Source: Pontibacter sp. HSC-14F20 (GTDB taxonomy: Bacteria > Bacteroidota > Bacteroidia > Cytophagales > Hymenobacteraceae). Taken from it: DNA of 60,002 nt. Under the pieces are notes generated by a model. It did not search any database. It had not been told where the DNA came from and was given only the letters and a program-made list of their open reading frames with translations. Shown here one piece after another: positions 42,418-50,864 of this stretch (position 1 is its first letter; each line of letters starts with the position of its first letter). Made by a program: the position numbers and the translations under genes. Location of the stretch: NCBI RefSeq assembly GCF_019599265.1, contig NZ_JAHZTC010000024.1, positions 1-60,002 of the forward strand, written 5' to 3'.

Positions 42418-43710
42418 ATGAAATACCAGCCCATCGACAAGGAGCTGTTCTGCCACAACAGGCGCAATTTTGTGCGGCAGCTCAAGCCTTCTTCTCTTGC
42501 TGTTTTTCATTCTAATGATTTGATGCCGACCAATGCGGATGGCACCATGGCGTTCCGTCAGAACAGCGACTTCTTCTATCTTTCAGGAGTAGACCAGGAG
42601 GAAAGCATTCTATTGCTTTTTCCGGACGCACGCGACGAGCGTATGAAGGAAGTACTGTTTGTGCGCGAGTCGAACGAGCACATTATGGTATGGGAAGGGT
42701 ATAAGCTTACCAAAGAACAGGCCCGCGACACCTCAGGTATAGCCACTGTGTTATGGCTGAAAGATTTTAAGCAGGTTTTCAATAGCCTGATGGCCGAAGC
42801 TGAGCACATATACCTGAACACCAACGAGCACCTGCGTGCCGTGGTAGAGGTAGAAACACGCGATGCCCGCTTCATTAAATGGTGCCAGGAGGTATACCCG
42901 CTGCACAAGTATGAACGCAGCGCGCCTATCATGCACCACCTGCGTGCCATCAAATCCGAAAAAGAAATAGAGCTTCTCCGCAAAGCATGCGATATCACCG
43001 AACTTGGTTTCCGCAGATTACTGCAGTTTATCAAGCCCGGGGTGATGGAGTATGAAGTGGAGGCAGAACTTTATCATGAATTTATACGCAACCGCTCACG
43101 CGGACCTGCTTACAGTCCTATTATAGCCTCGGGTGAGAATGCCTGCATCCTGCACTACACCGACAATAGCCGGGAGTGCAAGGACGGCGACCTGCTGCTG
43201 ATGGACGTTGGTGCCGAGTACGCTAACTACGCTGCAGATATGACGCGCACCCTGCCGGTTAACGGCAAGTTTACCAAGCGCCAGCGCGAGGTATACGATG
43301 CAGTACTGCGTGTGATGAAAGCGGCTACCCAGATGCTGGTGCCTGGCAATTCGCTTGACCAGTACCACGCTTTTGTGGGAACGGTGATGGAGAATGAACT
43401 CATCGGACTCGGTTTGCTTGACGCAGGCGATGTGCGCAACCAGGATCCTTCGAATCCGCTTTATAAGAAATATTTTATGCACGGCACCTCGCACCATTTA
43501 GGGCTCGATGTGCATGATGTGGGCAGCAAGTACCGCTCTTTTGAAGAAGGAATGGTGTTTACCTGCGAGCCGGGTATTTATATCAGAGAAGAAGGGATAG
43601 GTGTGCGGTTGGAGAACGATATCCTGATTACGCGAAGCGGACCGGTGGACCTGATGAAGAATATTCCGCTGGAGGCTGATGACATTGAAAGGTTGATGCA
43701 AAAGCGCTAA
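42418..43710 (+). CDS. pepP: Xaa-Pro aminopeptidase (M24B) with N-terminal AMP_N domain
   Basis: 430 residues. The N-terminal AMP_N domain carries FRQNSDFFYLSGVDQEES. The metal ligands follow in order: DVGAEYANYAADMTR (two Asp), HGTSHHLGLDVHD (His) and EPGIYI plus a final Glu in GVRLENDILIT. It removes the N-terminal residue before proline. The leader carries a clear promoter. Confidence 0.93.
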   Translation: MKYQPIDKELFCHNRRNFVRQLKPSSLAVFHSNDLMPTNADGTMAFRQNSDFFYLSGVDQEESILLLFPDARDERMKEVLFVRESNEHIMVWEGYKLTKEQARDTSGIATVLWLKDFKQVFNSLMAEAEHIYLNTNEHLRAVVEVETRDARFIKWCQEVYPLHKYERSAPIMHHLRAIKSEKEIELLRKACDITELGFRRLLQFIKPGVMEYEVEAELYHEFIRNRSRGPAYSPIIASGENACILHYTDNSRECKDGDLLLMDVGAEYANYAADMTRTLPVNGKFTKRQREVYDAVLRVMKAATQMLVPGNSLDQYHAFVGTVMENELIGLGLLDAGDVRNQDPSNPLYKKYFMHGTSHHLGLDVHDVGSKYRSFEEGMVFTCEPGIYIREEGIGVRLENDILITRSGPVDLMKNIPLEADDIERLMQKR

Positions 43711-44095
43711 GCGCGTGCATAGCAAGGGTTTACAGATAACTACTTGCAGCCTTTTTTATTGTATTTACGTTAAAAAACAGATGCTTTGCATTTATTGATG
43801 TTGAGCACACAACCCAAGACTAGTAAAAAGGGTTGAATTATAGTGATGCGCGGTTGCGGAGAGCAGGTAAAGCGGTGCAAAAGCGTATCGGAGTAGATTT
43901 AGGATTTAAGCTGTCAAGGCCATTTTTTTAGATATTAACAAAATGCTTTTGCTTATGGATAAAAACTACAACAATGCAACGACTACCCGCCTGACGTATC
44001 GAAATATACGTTCCGTCTGTTTTTTTATGGAAATATAAAAAAACTTACCTGAAAATATGTACGTATTGTCATATCAAAATATACTTTTTAAAATT
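43711..44095. other. Long leader/spacer before the TSP3-OmpA gene
   Basis: About 385 bp with no gene. ACGTAT pairs with ATACGT around 43995-44012. AT-rich towards the OmpA start; a promoter should lie here but no good -33/-7 pair was recognised. Confidence 0.4.
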
Positions 44096-45550
44096 ATGCG
44101 AAAAACTCTAACGAAACTATTAACAACTGCTTTTGCTCTTGTATTCCTGCTGTCTGCCAACACAGCTGTGCTTGCGCAAAACGCTGACCAACGGACAAAC
44201 CTCCAGATATATGGAAGTGCGCTCCAATATAAAGGTGATTTAGGAAACAACTGGTGGAAAGATAAAATGGGCTGGGGAGGCGGCGTATCGCTGAACCAAT
44301 ACCTGAGCCCGTCTTTCGACGCTGGTCTGCACCTGAGCTACGGTAATACTGAATTCAGCAGATTCGGTTCCTCTATGGATACCAAACTCGGTATGGCACT
44401 CCTCGGATTGAGACTGAAGATGTATGGCAATATCCTGAAAGAGGATGCCTTTATCGGACCATACCTGTCAGCAGGTGGTGGCGCTCACTTCGTAAGACCA
44501 GAAGGTACTTCTCCAACAGGTGCTTATGACGAAAACTTCGTTGCAGGTACTGTATTTGGTGGTGCTGGTATCCGATTCAGGTTCTCTGAAAACGTGAGCC
44601 TTTTCATAGAGTCAAGAGCTCACTTCACGAGCAACGACAAATATGACAACATCGAGTCTAACATCAACGATCGCTTCCTGCAGCACAACATCGGCCTTGG
44701 CATTAACCTGGGCAAAGCGAAAGATACTGACGCTGACGGTGTTCCGGATAGAAGAGACAAGTGCCCGGATACTCCAACCGGTGTACAGGTTGACAAAGAC
44801 GGTTGCCCAATCGATACAGATGGTGACGGCGTTCCGGATTATCAGGACGAGTGTCCAACTGAGGCTGGTGTAGCTAACTTAGGTGGTTGCCCTGACCGTG
44901 ACGGCGACGGTATTGCTGACAAAGATGATCAGTGCCCAGACGAGCCAGGTACTGCTGCTACTCAGGGTTGCCCGGATAGCGATGGTGACGGCGTAGCTGA
45001 TAAAGACGACAAATGCCCAGACACGCCATCTGGTGTGCAGGTAGGTGCCGATGGTTGCCCAGTAGACTCTGACGGTGACGGTGTTCCGGATAACGAAGAC
45101 CTTTGCCCTAACTCTGCTGGTACTGCCGAAACTAAAGGTTGCCCTGAACTGGACGAGCGTACTAAAAAACTGATCGAAGAGAAAGTTAAATTCGAATTTG
45201 ACCAGGCTCGCGTACAGGACGGTTACCGTCAGCTGCTTGACAGCATCGTAGTAGCTCTTGAGAAATACCCTGACCACGTACTGTTGATCAAAGGTCACGC
45301 TGACCACATTGGTTCTGAAGAGTACAACCAGGCTCTGTCTGAGCAAAGAGCACAAGCTGTGAAGGATTACCTGATCCAGCGTGGTGTTCAAAACCCAGAC
45401 CGTTTGGTGACAAGAGGTTACGGTGAAACTCAGCCACTTGTACAGGTTAATACAAGACTCTCTAAAGCCAGAACTGCTGCTGCCCGTGCTCAGAACCGAC
45501 GTGTTGGTTTCGAGATGAACACGCCGGATATGCAACTGAATCTGGAGTAA
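44096..45550 (+). CDS. OmpA-family outer membrane protein with TSP3 repeats
   Basis: About 484 residues from the ATG at 44096; the 44057 frame start is 13 residues upstream and lacks a signal-peptide look. Signal peptide to about residue 30 (AVLAQNA), then an eight-strand-like beta-barrel domain (~residues 35-210), then five or so calcium-binding thrombospondin type 3 repeats of the form DTDxDGVPDxxDxCP (about 215-340), and a peptidoglycan-binding OmpA domain (VKFEFDQARVQDGY, LLIKGHADHIGSEEYNQ, RAQNRRVGFEMNTP). It anchors the outer membrane to the wall. Strong terminator at 45573-45619. Confidence 0.93.
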   Translation: MRKTLTKLLTTAFALVFLLSANTAVLAQNADQRTNLQIYGSALQYKGDLGNNWWKDKMGWGGGVSLNQYLSPSFDAGLHLSYGNTEFSRFGSSMDTKLGMALLGLRLKMYGNILKEDAFIGPYLSAGGGAHFVRPEGTSPTGAYDENFVAGTVFGGAGIRFRFSENVSLFIESRAHFTSNDKYDNIESNINDRFLQHNIGLGINLGKAKDTDADGVPDRRDKCPDTPTGVQVDKDGCPIDTDGDGVPDYQDECPTEAGVANLGGCPDRDGDGIADKDDQCPDEPGTAATQGCPDSDGDGVADKDDKCPDTPSGVQVGADGCPVDSDGDGVPDNEDLCPNSAGTAETKGCPELDERTKKLIEEKVKFEFDQARVQDGYRQLLDSIVVALEKYPDHVLLIKGHADHIGSEEYNQALSEQRAQAVKDYLIQRGVQNPDRLVTRGYGETQPLVQVNTRLSKARTAAARAQNRRVGFEMNTPDMQLNLE

Positions 45551-45572
45551 CATAACCAGCCGTTAAGGTTAA

Positions 45573-45619
45573 AACACAAAAAGGCCCCGCAGAGCAATCT
45601 GCGGGGCCTTTTTGTGTTA
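45573..45619 (+). terminator. Terminator of the TSP3-OmpA gene
   Basis: AACACAAAAAGGCCCCGCAG pairs perfectly with its complement after a six-base loop. Confidence 0.9.
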
Positions 45620-46096
45620 ATGAGTAGTTGTCTGAATCAGGATTAACAGGATTCTCATACACGATTAACCTACCCCTGCCCCTCCCGAGAGGGGAATAGC
45701 TGTAACTGCCAGATATTAGGTATAGCTTCGTAGCACATACCACTGGCAGGTATAGTAAGACTAACTTGCCCCTCAAGCTATGAAACAGATCACTTTGTCA
45801 GGTGCACCATTACGACACTCCACTGTTGGGGGTGAAGGGGTCCCCCTGTCAAGAGCGTTCAGCGAGTGGGGGTAGGGGCCCTCCTCGATTTGGAGGGTCT
45901 TGATTTTTTTGCTTACTGGGGCTAGGGGCCCTCTATTTTTTTCTCAATAAAAAAAGTAAGGCCCGCCCGGCCAGGGCAAGCTATAAAGCAATACAGGTTG
46001 CTATACCTATTCCTGGGTCAGAAGCCCCAATATAGCAATCACGAGCAAGGACGCTCGCGCCATACAAAACAGAATTCAGATAAAAAGGATAAAAGC
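45620..46096. repeat. Non-coding interval with G/C-run repeat modules
   Basis: No gene. Contains a C-rich block and its G-rich complement (CCCCTCCCGAGAGGGG near 45676-45692) and two copies of a GGGGGTAGGGGCCCTC-type module (around 45879 and 45918). This looks like a dispersed intergenic repeat family. AGGTATA words are common here too. Confidence 0.5.
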
Positions 46097-47020
46097 TTAC
46101 TGTTTCGAAGCCAGCAGGTATAGCACTGCCATCCGGACGGCAACACCGTTCTCTACCTGGTTGAGGATAATGGAATGATGGGAATCAGCGGCATCAGAGC
46201 TTAGTTCTACACCACGATTGATTGGGCCGGGGTGCATGAGAACAATCTCCTTGTCGAGGCTGTCGAGCATCTTCTTATCGATGCCATAGTAAAGTGTATA
46301 CTCGCGCAGGGATGGGAAATACTTCATTTGCTGGCGCTCCAGCTGTATGCGCAGCACGTTCGCTACATCGCACCAGGCCAAGGCTTTGCGGACATCAAAT
46401 TCTACTTTCACGCCCAGCTCTCTGATATATTTGGGCAGCAACGTAACAGGACCGCATACCATGACATCGGCACCAAGTTTCTGCAGCGCAAAGATGTTGG
46501 AAAGGGCTACACGCGAATGCAGTATGTCGCCAATGATCACCACTTTTTTGCCCGCTACATCACCTAGTTTTTCGCGAATGGAAAAAGAATCGAGCAGGGC
46601 TTGGGTGGGGTGCTCGTGGGTGCCGTCGCCGGCGTTTACGATGTTAGCGTTGATGTGGCGGCTCAGGAAGTGGGGAGCTCCCGGGCTAGCGTGGCGCATC
46701 ACGATCATGTCCACTTTCATGGCCAGGATGTTGTTGACCGTATCGAGTAGGGTTTCGCCTTTCTTCACGGAGCTACCGCTGGATGAGAAATTGATCACAT
46801 CGGCAGAAAGTCTTTTCTCGGCCAGTTCAAACGATAGACGGGTACGGGTAGAGTTCTCGAAGAAGACGTTGGCAATAGTAATATCACGCAGCGAAGGCAC
46901 TTTCTTGATGGGCCGGTTCAGAACATCTTTAAAGTTATCAGCAGTCTCGAAAATGAGTTGAATGTCTTCTGCTGTAATGTCTTTGATGCCGAGTAGATGC
47001 CGGACGCTGAGCTCTTGCAT
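46097..47020 (-). CDS. pyrB: Aspartate carbamoyltransferase, catalytic subunit
   Basis: 307 residues. FFENSTRTRLSFE binds carbamoyl phosphate, HPTQALLDSFS the aspartate side, and KVVIIGDILHSRVALSNI is the second domain. It makes carbamoyl aspartate, the first committed step of pyrimidine synthesis. It lies seven bases after pyrR, so the two form an operon. Confidence 0.96.
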   Translation of the reverse strand: MQELSVRHLLGIKDITAEDIQLIFETADNFKDVLNRPIKKVPSLRDITIANVFFENSTRTRLSFELAEKRLSADVINFSSSGSSVKKGETLLDTVNNILAMKVDMIVMRHASPGAPHFLSRHINANIVNAGDGTHEHPTQALLDSFSIREKLGDVAGKKVVIIGDILHSRVALSNIFALQKLGADVMVCGPVTLLPKYIRELGVKVEFDVRKALAWCDVANVLRIQLERQQMKYFPSLREYTLYYGIDKKMLDSLDKEIVLMHPGPINRGVELSSDAADSHHSIILNQVENGVAVRMAVLYLLASKQ

Positions 47021-47027
47021 GGGTGCT

Positions 47028-47576
47028 TTATTCTTCGTTTTTGGTCACTAACCAGATATTGTCTTCCTGCGTGTCGGACCCTTGCCACTCCACCAGCACC
47101 CGCTGCGATTGCAGGGAGTTAACGCGCCGGCCCACATAAGTTGGCTCAATGGGCAGGTGGCGGCTATAGAGACGGTCAATCAGCACCAGTAGCTCCACAT
47201 TGGCCGGGCGCCCAAAGGAAATCATGGCATCCATGGCGGCCCTCACCGAGCGACCGGTATAGAGTACGTCATCTGCTAAGATTACTTTTTTGCCTTCGAT
47301 CAGGAAGTCGATGTGCGTTGCGTTGGCGGCCAGGGGCGCATCCCTTCTTCTGAAATCGTCGCGGTGGAAAGTAGTGTCGAGGTAGCCGGTTGGTACGGTG
47401 GTGCCCAGAATGGCTTTCAGGGTGCTTTGGATGCGTTGTGCCACCTGGCGGCCGCGGGGCTGCAGACCGATGATCACTGAATCAGAAAAATCGCCGTGGT
47501 TCTCGATGAGCTGGTGGCAAAGGCGCATCACCATAATCTCGAGCAACTGGTGGTTTACGATGAGTCTTTTCTGCAT
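47028..47576 (-). CDS. pyrR: PyrR: pyr operon regulator / uracil phosphoribosyltransferase
   Basis: About 182 residues from the ATG at 47576. A -7 element at 47595-47602 (TATATTTG, perfect TAnnTTTG) would place the transcript start near 47588, so an ATG at 47597 cannot be used. The PRPP loop is VILADDVLYTGRSVRAA. In Bacilli PyrR binds pyr mRNA to control attenuation; I see no duplicated antiterminator stem here, and the promoter-to-ATG leader is only about 12 bases, so regulation is probably different. Confidence 0.9.
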   Translation of the reverse strand: MQKRLIVNHQLLEIMVMRLCHQLIENHGDFSDSVIIGLQPRGRQVAQRIQSTLKAILGTTVPTGYLDTTFHRDDFRRRDAPLAANATHIDFLIEGKKVILADDVLYTGRSVRAAMDAMISFGRPANVELLVLIDRLYSRHLPIEPTYVGRRVNSLQSQRVLVEWQGSDTQEDNIWLVTKNEE

Positions 47577-47594
47577 GGCCTGGGGTCTTGGTTG

Positions 47595-47602
47595 CAAATA
47601 TA
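47595..47602 (-). promoter_or_regulatory. -7 element of pyrR-pyrB
   Basis: TATATTTG on the minus strand; it decides the pyrR start. Confidence 0.5.
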
Positions 47603-47819
47603 GGATGTTCGGCCGAATTGTTAAATTGTTAGGGGGTTAAAAGGCTAAATTGTTAAATGGTTGAATTGTTTGTTGCTGGTTGATACCATGAAAGGAAAAT
47701 AATCAATCAGGCCAGGTATAAAATTTTAGCTGAACATTTATTCAGAGTCATTAATTATCCGGAAATCGAACAAATTAACTTCTAAAGCTCTAAAGATTCA
47801 ACATTCAACAAATTGCCAA

Positions 47820-49298
47820 CTAAAAACTTATCTTGTTGATGTAGAAGACCGTGCGGTTTGGGCCATCCGGTGTGCGTACGCGCTGGAAGCCGAAAGCGGC
47901 AAAGTGAGGGCCATACCAGCGGATCAAGCCTGCTATATCTGTGCTGGTGATCTTTTCTTCTTTTTCGTAGGGCAGAAGCTCAACAGATGTTTCCTTATCT
48001 GTAAACTTGTTTTGCTCCATCAGGCGGTAGACAATTTTTTCCTTATCCGGGTAGGCCATCACTACACGTCCGTCCGTCAGGGCAGCAACTTCTACTGCAT
48101 GTATCAGGCTGGGGGTGAGTAAGTCGGGAAGGGGGAAGGCATTGTCCCAGAGCAGCACCCCATCTCGATCAAAGCCCAGGGCGATGGCGTGCGTGCGCTT
48201 GTAAGCCTGTGCTTCCCGTTCCAGTCCTCTGATGCGACTGTTGAAGTAGCCGCTGTTGCTGCGGAATTGGGGGAAATATATCTCTGCGGCCAATACATAC
48301 CCACGGGGTGTTTCGATCAGGTCGTGGAGGAGCATGCGGTAGCGCTGCAGTGGCTCTTTGCCTTCGGCAATGCGGGCAAACTCACGTTTGCGGGTTCGCT
48401 CCTCCCGGCGTGGCTTCATGTATTTGAAGAAGTTCTGCAGGTCGAGCAGTGAGTAAAATTCACCTTCCGCTATTTTAAAAGCTACCGGCGACGTGAAAAA
48501 ACCCTGCACAAAGCGCAGGTCGCGGGCGCCGTAAGTGCCTACCAGCATGCGGGAAAGCGTATCGCCGGGAGTAACCTCAGCGTTGAGCAGACTCCTGTCC
48601 TGCGGCTGCAGGATAAAGTAGTTTTGCAGTAGTTTACCGTTCTGGTCAAAGCTTTTTACCTGCAGGCGCGAAACCCGGCGATTGGTCTCGACCAGCACCA
48701 CATCTACACGCCCGTGCACATGGTCGGTATGCAGGTCAGAGAAAGAAGACTCCTCGCCATACAGGGCGGGCAAAATAGTGGGCTGCGGCTTCTCGGGGTT
48801 TAGGTATAGCAGGTTTGGCTTCGTGTCGTAGTTGTTGCCAGTGATGAGAAAGTGGTTGCCGCGCAGCACATTGAATTCATAAATGTACTCTACCTTATCC
48901 AACTCGACCTCGCTCTGAGAAATAGCACCGCTGCCCAGGTGAAGCCGCACGAAGGTATAGAGCGTGGGTTTGGCTGCCTGAAAGATGAGATAGGTATAGG
49001 GGGCCTCGGTATAGTGGCGTACAAATTCGAACTCTGATTTCAGGTCCAGCTTGCTTTTCCAGACAGGCTCCAGATTGGCGTTATACTTCTCAAGAACAAA
49101 GTCAGGATTACGGGCCCATGTATCGACTTTTCGGCTGAATACCAGCAGGCTGCTGTCGGGCAGGGCCATTACCTCTACGTGGCTGGTTTCGTACTGGTAG
49201 GGCAGCTCGAGGCGCACAGGTTGCCGCGGCTCCTGTGCCCAAAGCAGGGCAGGTGCCAGCACGGCAAAGCAGAGCAGCAAAAGGCGCAGGTATGGCAT
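47820..49298 (-). CDS. Exported protein of unknown function
   Basis: 492 residues with a signal peptide (to about residue 21, LLWAQE). Many short alternating strands (KVDTWARNPDFVLEKYNANLEP and so on) separated by loops suggest a beta-propeller-like or other all-beta fold. No catalytic motif seen. Monocistronic. Confidence 0.6.
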   Translation of the reverse strand: MPYLRLLLLCFAVLAPALLWAQEPRQPVRLELPYQYETSHVEVMALPDSSLLVFSRKVDTWARNPDFVLEKYNANLEPVWKSKLDLKSEFEFVRHYTEAPYTYLIFQAAKPTLYTFVRLHLGSGAISQSEVELDKVEYIYEFNVLRGNHFLITGNNYDTKPNLLYLNPEKPQPTILPALYGEESSFSDLHTDHVHGRVDVVLVETNRRVSRLQVKSFDQNGKLLQNYFILQPQDRSLLNAEVTPGDTLSRMLVGTYGARDLRFVQGFFTSPVAFKIAEGEFYSLLDLQNFFKYMKPRREERTRKREFARIAEGKEPLQRYRMLLHDLIETPRGYVLAAEIYFPQFRSNSGYFNSRIRGLEREAQAYKRTHAIALGFDRDGVLLWDNAFPLPDLLTPSLIHAVEVAALTDGRVVMAYPDKEKIVYRLMEQNKFTDKETSVELLPYEKEEKITSTDIAGLIRWYGPHFAAFGFQRVRTPDGPNRTVFYINKISF

Positions 49299-49404
49299 GT
49301 TACAATCTTGTGCTGCCGGCAGGCAGTGGGTATAAGGCAGTTAAATGCTTTTTACTCCATTTTGTAAAGTAACGTTGTGCCAGTGTGCAGCAAGTTACCC
49401 TAGG

Positions 49405-49809
49405 TTAGTTGCCTAAGGCCAGCAGCATGTCAAACTCTTCGTCTTTGAGCGGCATCACCGACAGGCGCGACTGGCGTAGAAGGGCAATGTTCTCAAGGCG
49501 CGGATCTTTCTTGATCTGGTCCAGTGTTACGGGATTTTTAAATTCTCTTTCCGGCACCAAGTCTACTGCCATCCATTTCGGGTCGTCAGCAGTTGGGTCA
49601 GGATAGGCGGCTTTATCTACTTTGGCGATGCCCACAATCGCTTTTTCAGACACGCTGTGGTAGAACAGCACCAGGTCGCCGGGCTGCATTAGCTGCAGGT
49701 TGTTGCGTGCCTGGTAGTTGCGAACGCCGTCCCAGCAGGCGAGACCTTCTTTTACAAATCTGGCCCAGGAATAGGCTTCAGGTTCTGATTTTACTAACCA
49801 GTATTGCAT
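49405..49809 (-). CDS. EVE-domain protein
   Basis: 134 residues. YWLVKSEPEAYSWARFVKEG, then CWDGVRNYQARNNLQLM, GDLVLFYHS and GIAKVDKAAYPDPT match the EVE fold, which binds modified bases in RNA or DNA in other families. No partner gene is adjacent, so the role is open. Confidence 0.9.
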   Translation of the reverse strand: MQYWLVKSEPEAYSWARFVKEGLACWDGVRNYQARNNLQLMQPGDLVLFYHSVSEKAIVGIAKVDKAAYPDPTADDPKWMAVDLVPEREFKNPVTLDQIKKDPRLENIALLRQSRLSVMPLKDEEFDMLLALGN

Positions 49810-49845
49810 GTGTTCAGGTATAGGTATACTAAATTGATAATCAGT

Positions 49846-50052
49846 TTAAACAGCTTGCTGTCTTTGTCGGCTGGTGCGTTTCAGGTACATGGTCAGTTCG
49901 CCAATGAGTAGACCGATCAGAAATCCTCCTGTAAAGCTGGCAAAGATACGTGGCACATAATCGGTATAAGCAATAATGATTGTAGCTACCAGCAGTAGCA
50001 GCATGATCAGCAGTCTTATATTGCCGGGCAGGCTGGTGAAGGCATATTTCAT
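49846..50052 (-). CDS. Small membrane protein (paralogue 1)
   Basis: 68 residues with two transmembrane segments (ILLLLL-type block around residues 13-32, then LIGLLIGELTMYL). Shares pattern and size with the next gene upstream on the same strand, nine bases away, suggesting a duplication. Function unknown. Confidence 0.6.
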   Translation of the reverse strand: MKYAFTSLPGNIRLLIMLLLLVATIIIAYTDYVPRIFASFTGGFLIGLLIGELTMYLKRTSRQRQQAV

Positions 50053-50060
50053 CCGTAGAA

Positions 50061-50285
50061 TTAAGCTTGGTGTTTACGATAGTTTCGTCTTCTAAGGTAT
50101 AGAGCCGCTTCGCCTAAGACGACAGCGAGTATGAGCCCTCCGGCAAAACCTTCAGAGAAGTTTGCCAGGCCTTTCGAATATCCAGCAAAATTATCTGAAT
50201 AGATCATCGCAATTGCTACAAGCAGTAGCAAGGCATAGATGATGAGGCGGACTTTAAGCGAAAGTTTCTCTATTGGTTTTTCCAT
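50061..50285 (-). CDS. Small membrane protein (paralogue 2)
   Basis: 74 residues, two hydrophobic segments (RLIIYALLLLVAIAMIYSD, then FAGGLILAVVLGEAALYL). Similar layout to the 68-aa protein downstream. Function unknown. Confidence 0.6.
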   Translation of the reverse strand: MEKPIEKLSLKVRLIIYALLLLVAIAMIYSDNFAGYSKGLANFSEGFAGGLILAVVLGEAALYLRRRNYRKHQA

Positions 50286-50307
50286 GATGCGCTAACTTAA
50301 ATAGTAG

Positions 50308-50706
50308 CTAGTCCTGCACATCGGGCGTTACTCTCACTTTGAGCACACTATCCTTCAGCGACACCACTTCCATGGTATAGCGTTGCTCGGGGTGACCGTT
50401 GCCCTGGATATGCACGAGAACCGTATTTTTGTCTTTGAATTCCCAGATGCCGATGTGTTCTTCGAGTCCGTCAGCAGGGGCGATCACATACTGCTTTGCC
50501 ACGCCCTCACGCTCCAGCGCAAAACCGGTCCGTCCTCTGGATGGTGGAAAGTCATAGGTGTTGGGGCGGTATACGAGCACATCATCCTCATCTTCTTCGT
50601 AAGAATGTAACCAGGTCTGGCCCAGGAGTTCGGCCTCTGCTTTTTTACGGCAGGTGTTGGCCAGCAGCACGAGGCACAAAACGCATAGCAGCGAAGCGTA
50701 TTTCAT
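50308..50706 (-). CDS. Predicted lipoprotein, unknown
   Basis: About 132 residues from the ATG at 50706; the upstream Met at 50733 lies before the lipoprotein signal. The signal ends VLLANTC, a lipobox. The mature part (NTYDFPPSRGRTGFALEREG, IWEFKDKNTVLVHI, KDSVLKVRVTPD) is a small all-beta domain. I do not recognise it. Confidence 0.65.
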   Translation of the reverse strand: MKYASLLCVLCLVLLANTCRKKAEAELLGQTWLHSYEEDEDDVLVYRPNTYDFPPSRGRTGFALEREGVAKQYVIAPADGLEEHIGIWEFKDKNTVLVHIQGNGHPEQRYTMEVVSLKDSVLKVRVTPDVQD

Positions 50707-50836
50707 ATTTTTGTATTGATAGCGTCTTTTCAAACAACTGAATAGATAGCCAAGTTAGGGATTTCCTGCTTTATATAGAAGCCCCATTATATAAAAGGCT
50801 GCCGGGTAGGGGTGGCAAAGGTATGGCGGCTTTTTC

Positions 50837-50844
50837 TATCTTTG
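50837..50844 (+). promoter_or_regulatory. -7 element of the PolX-type gene
   Basis: TATCTTTG, perfect TAnnTTTG. It lies downstream of the ATG at 50823 and upstream of the TTG at 50865, so translation must start later than the longest frame suggests. Confidence 0.5.
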
Positions 50845-50864
50845 TACTTATACACGACATTGCC

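Noticed and set aside
47577..47597. ATG at 47597 as the pyrR start
   Set aside because: It lies inside or upstream of the TATATTTG -7 element at 47595-47602, so it would not be on the transcript.
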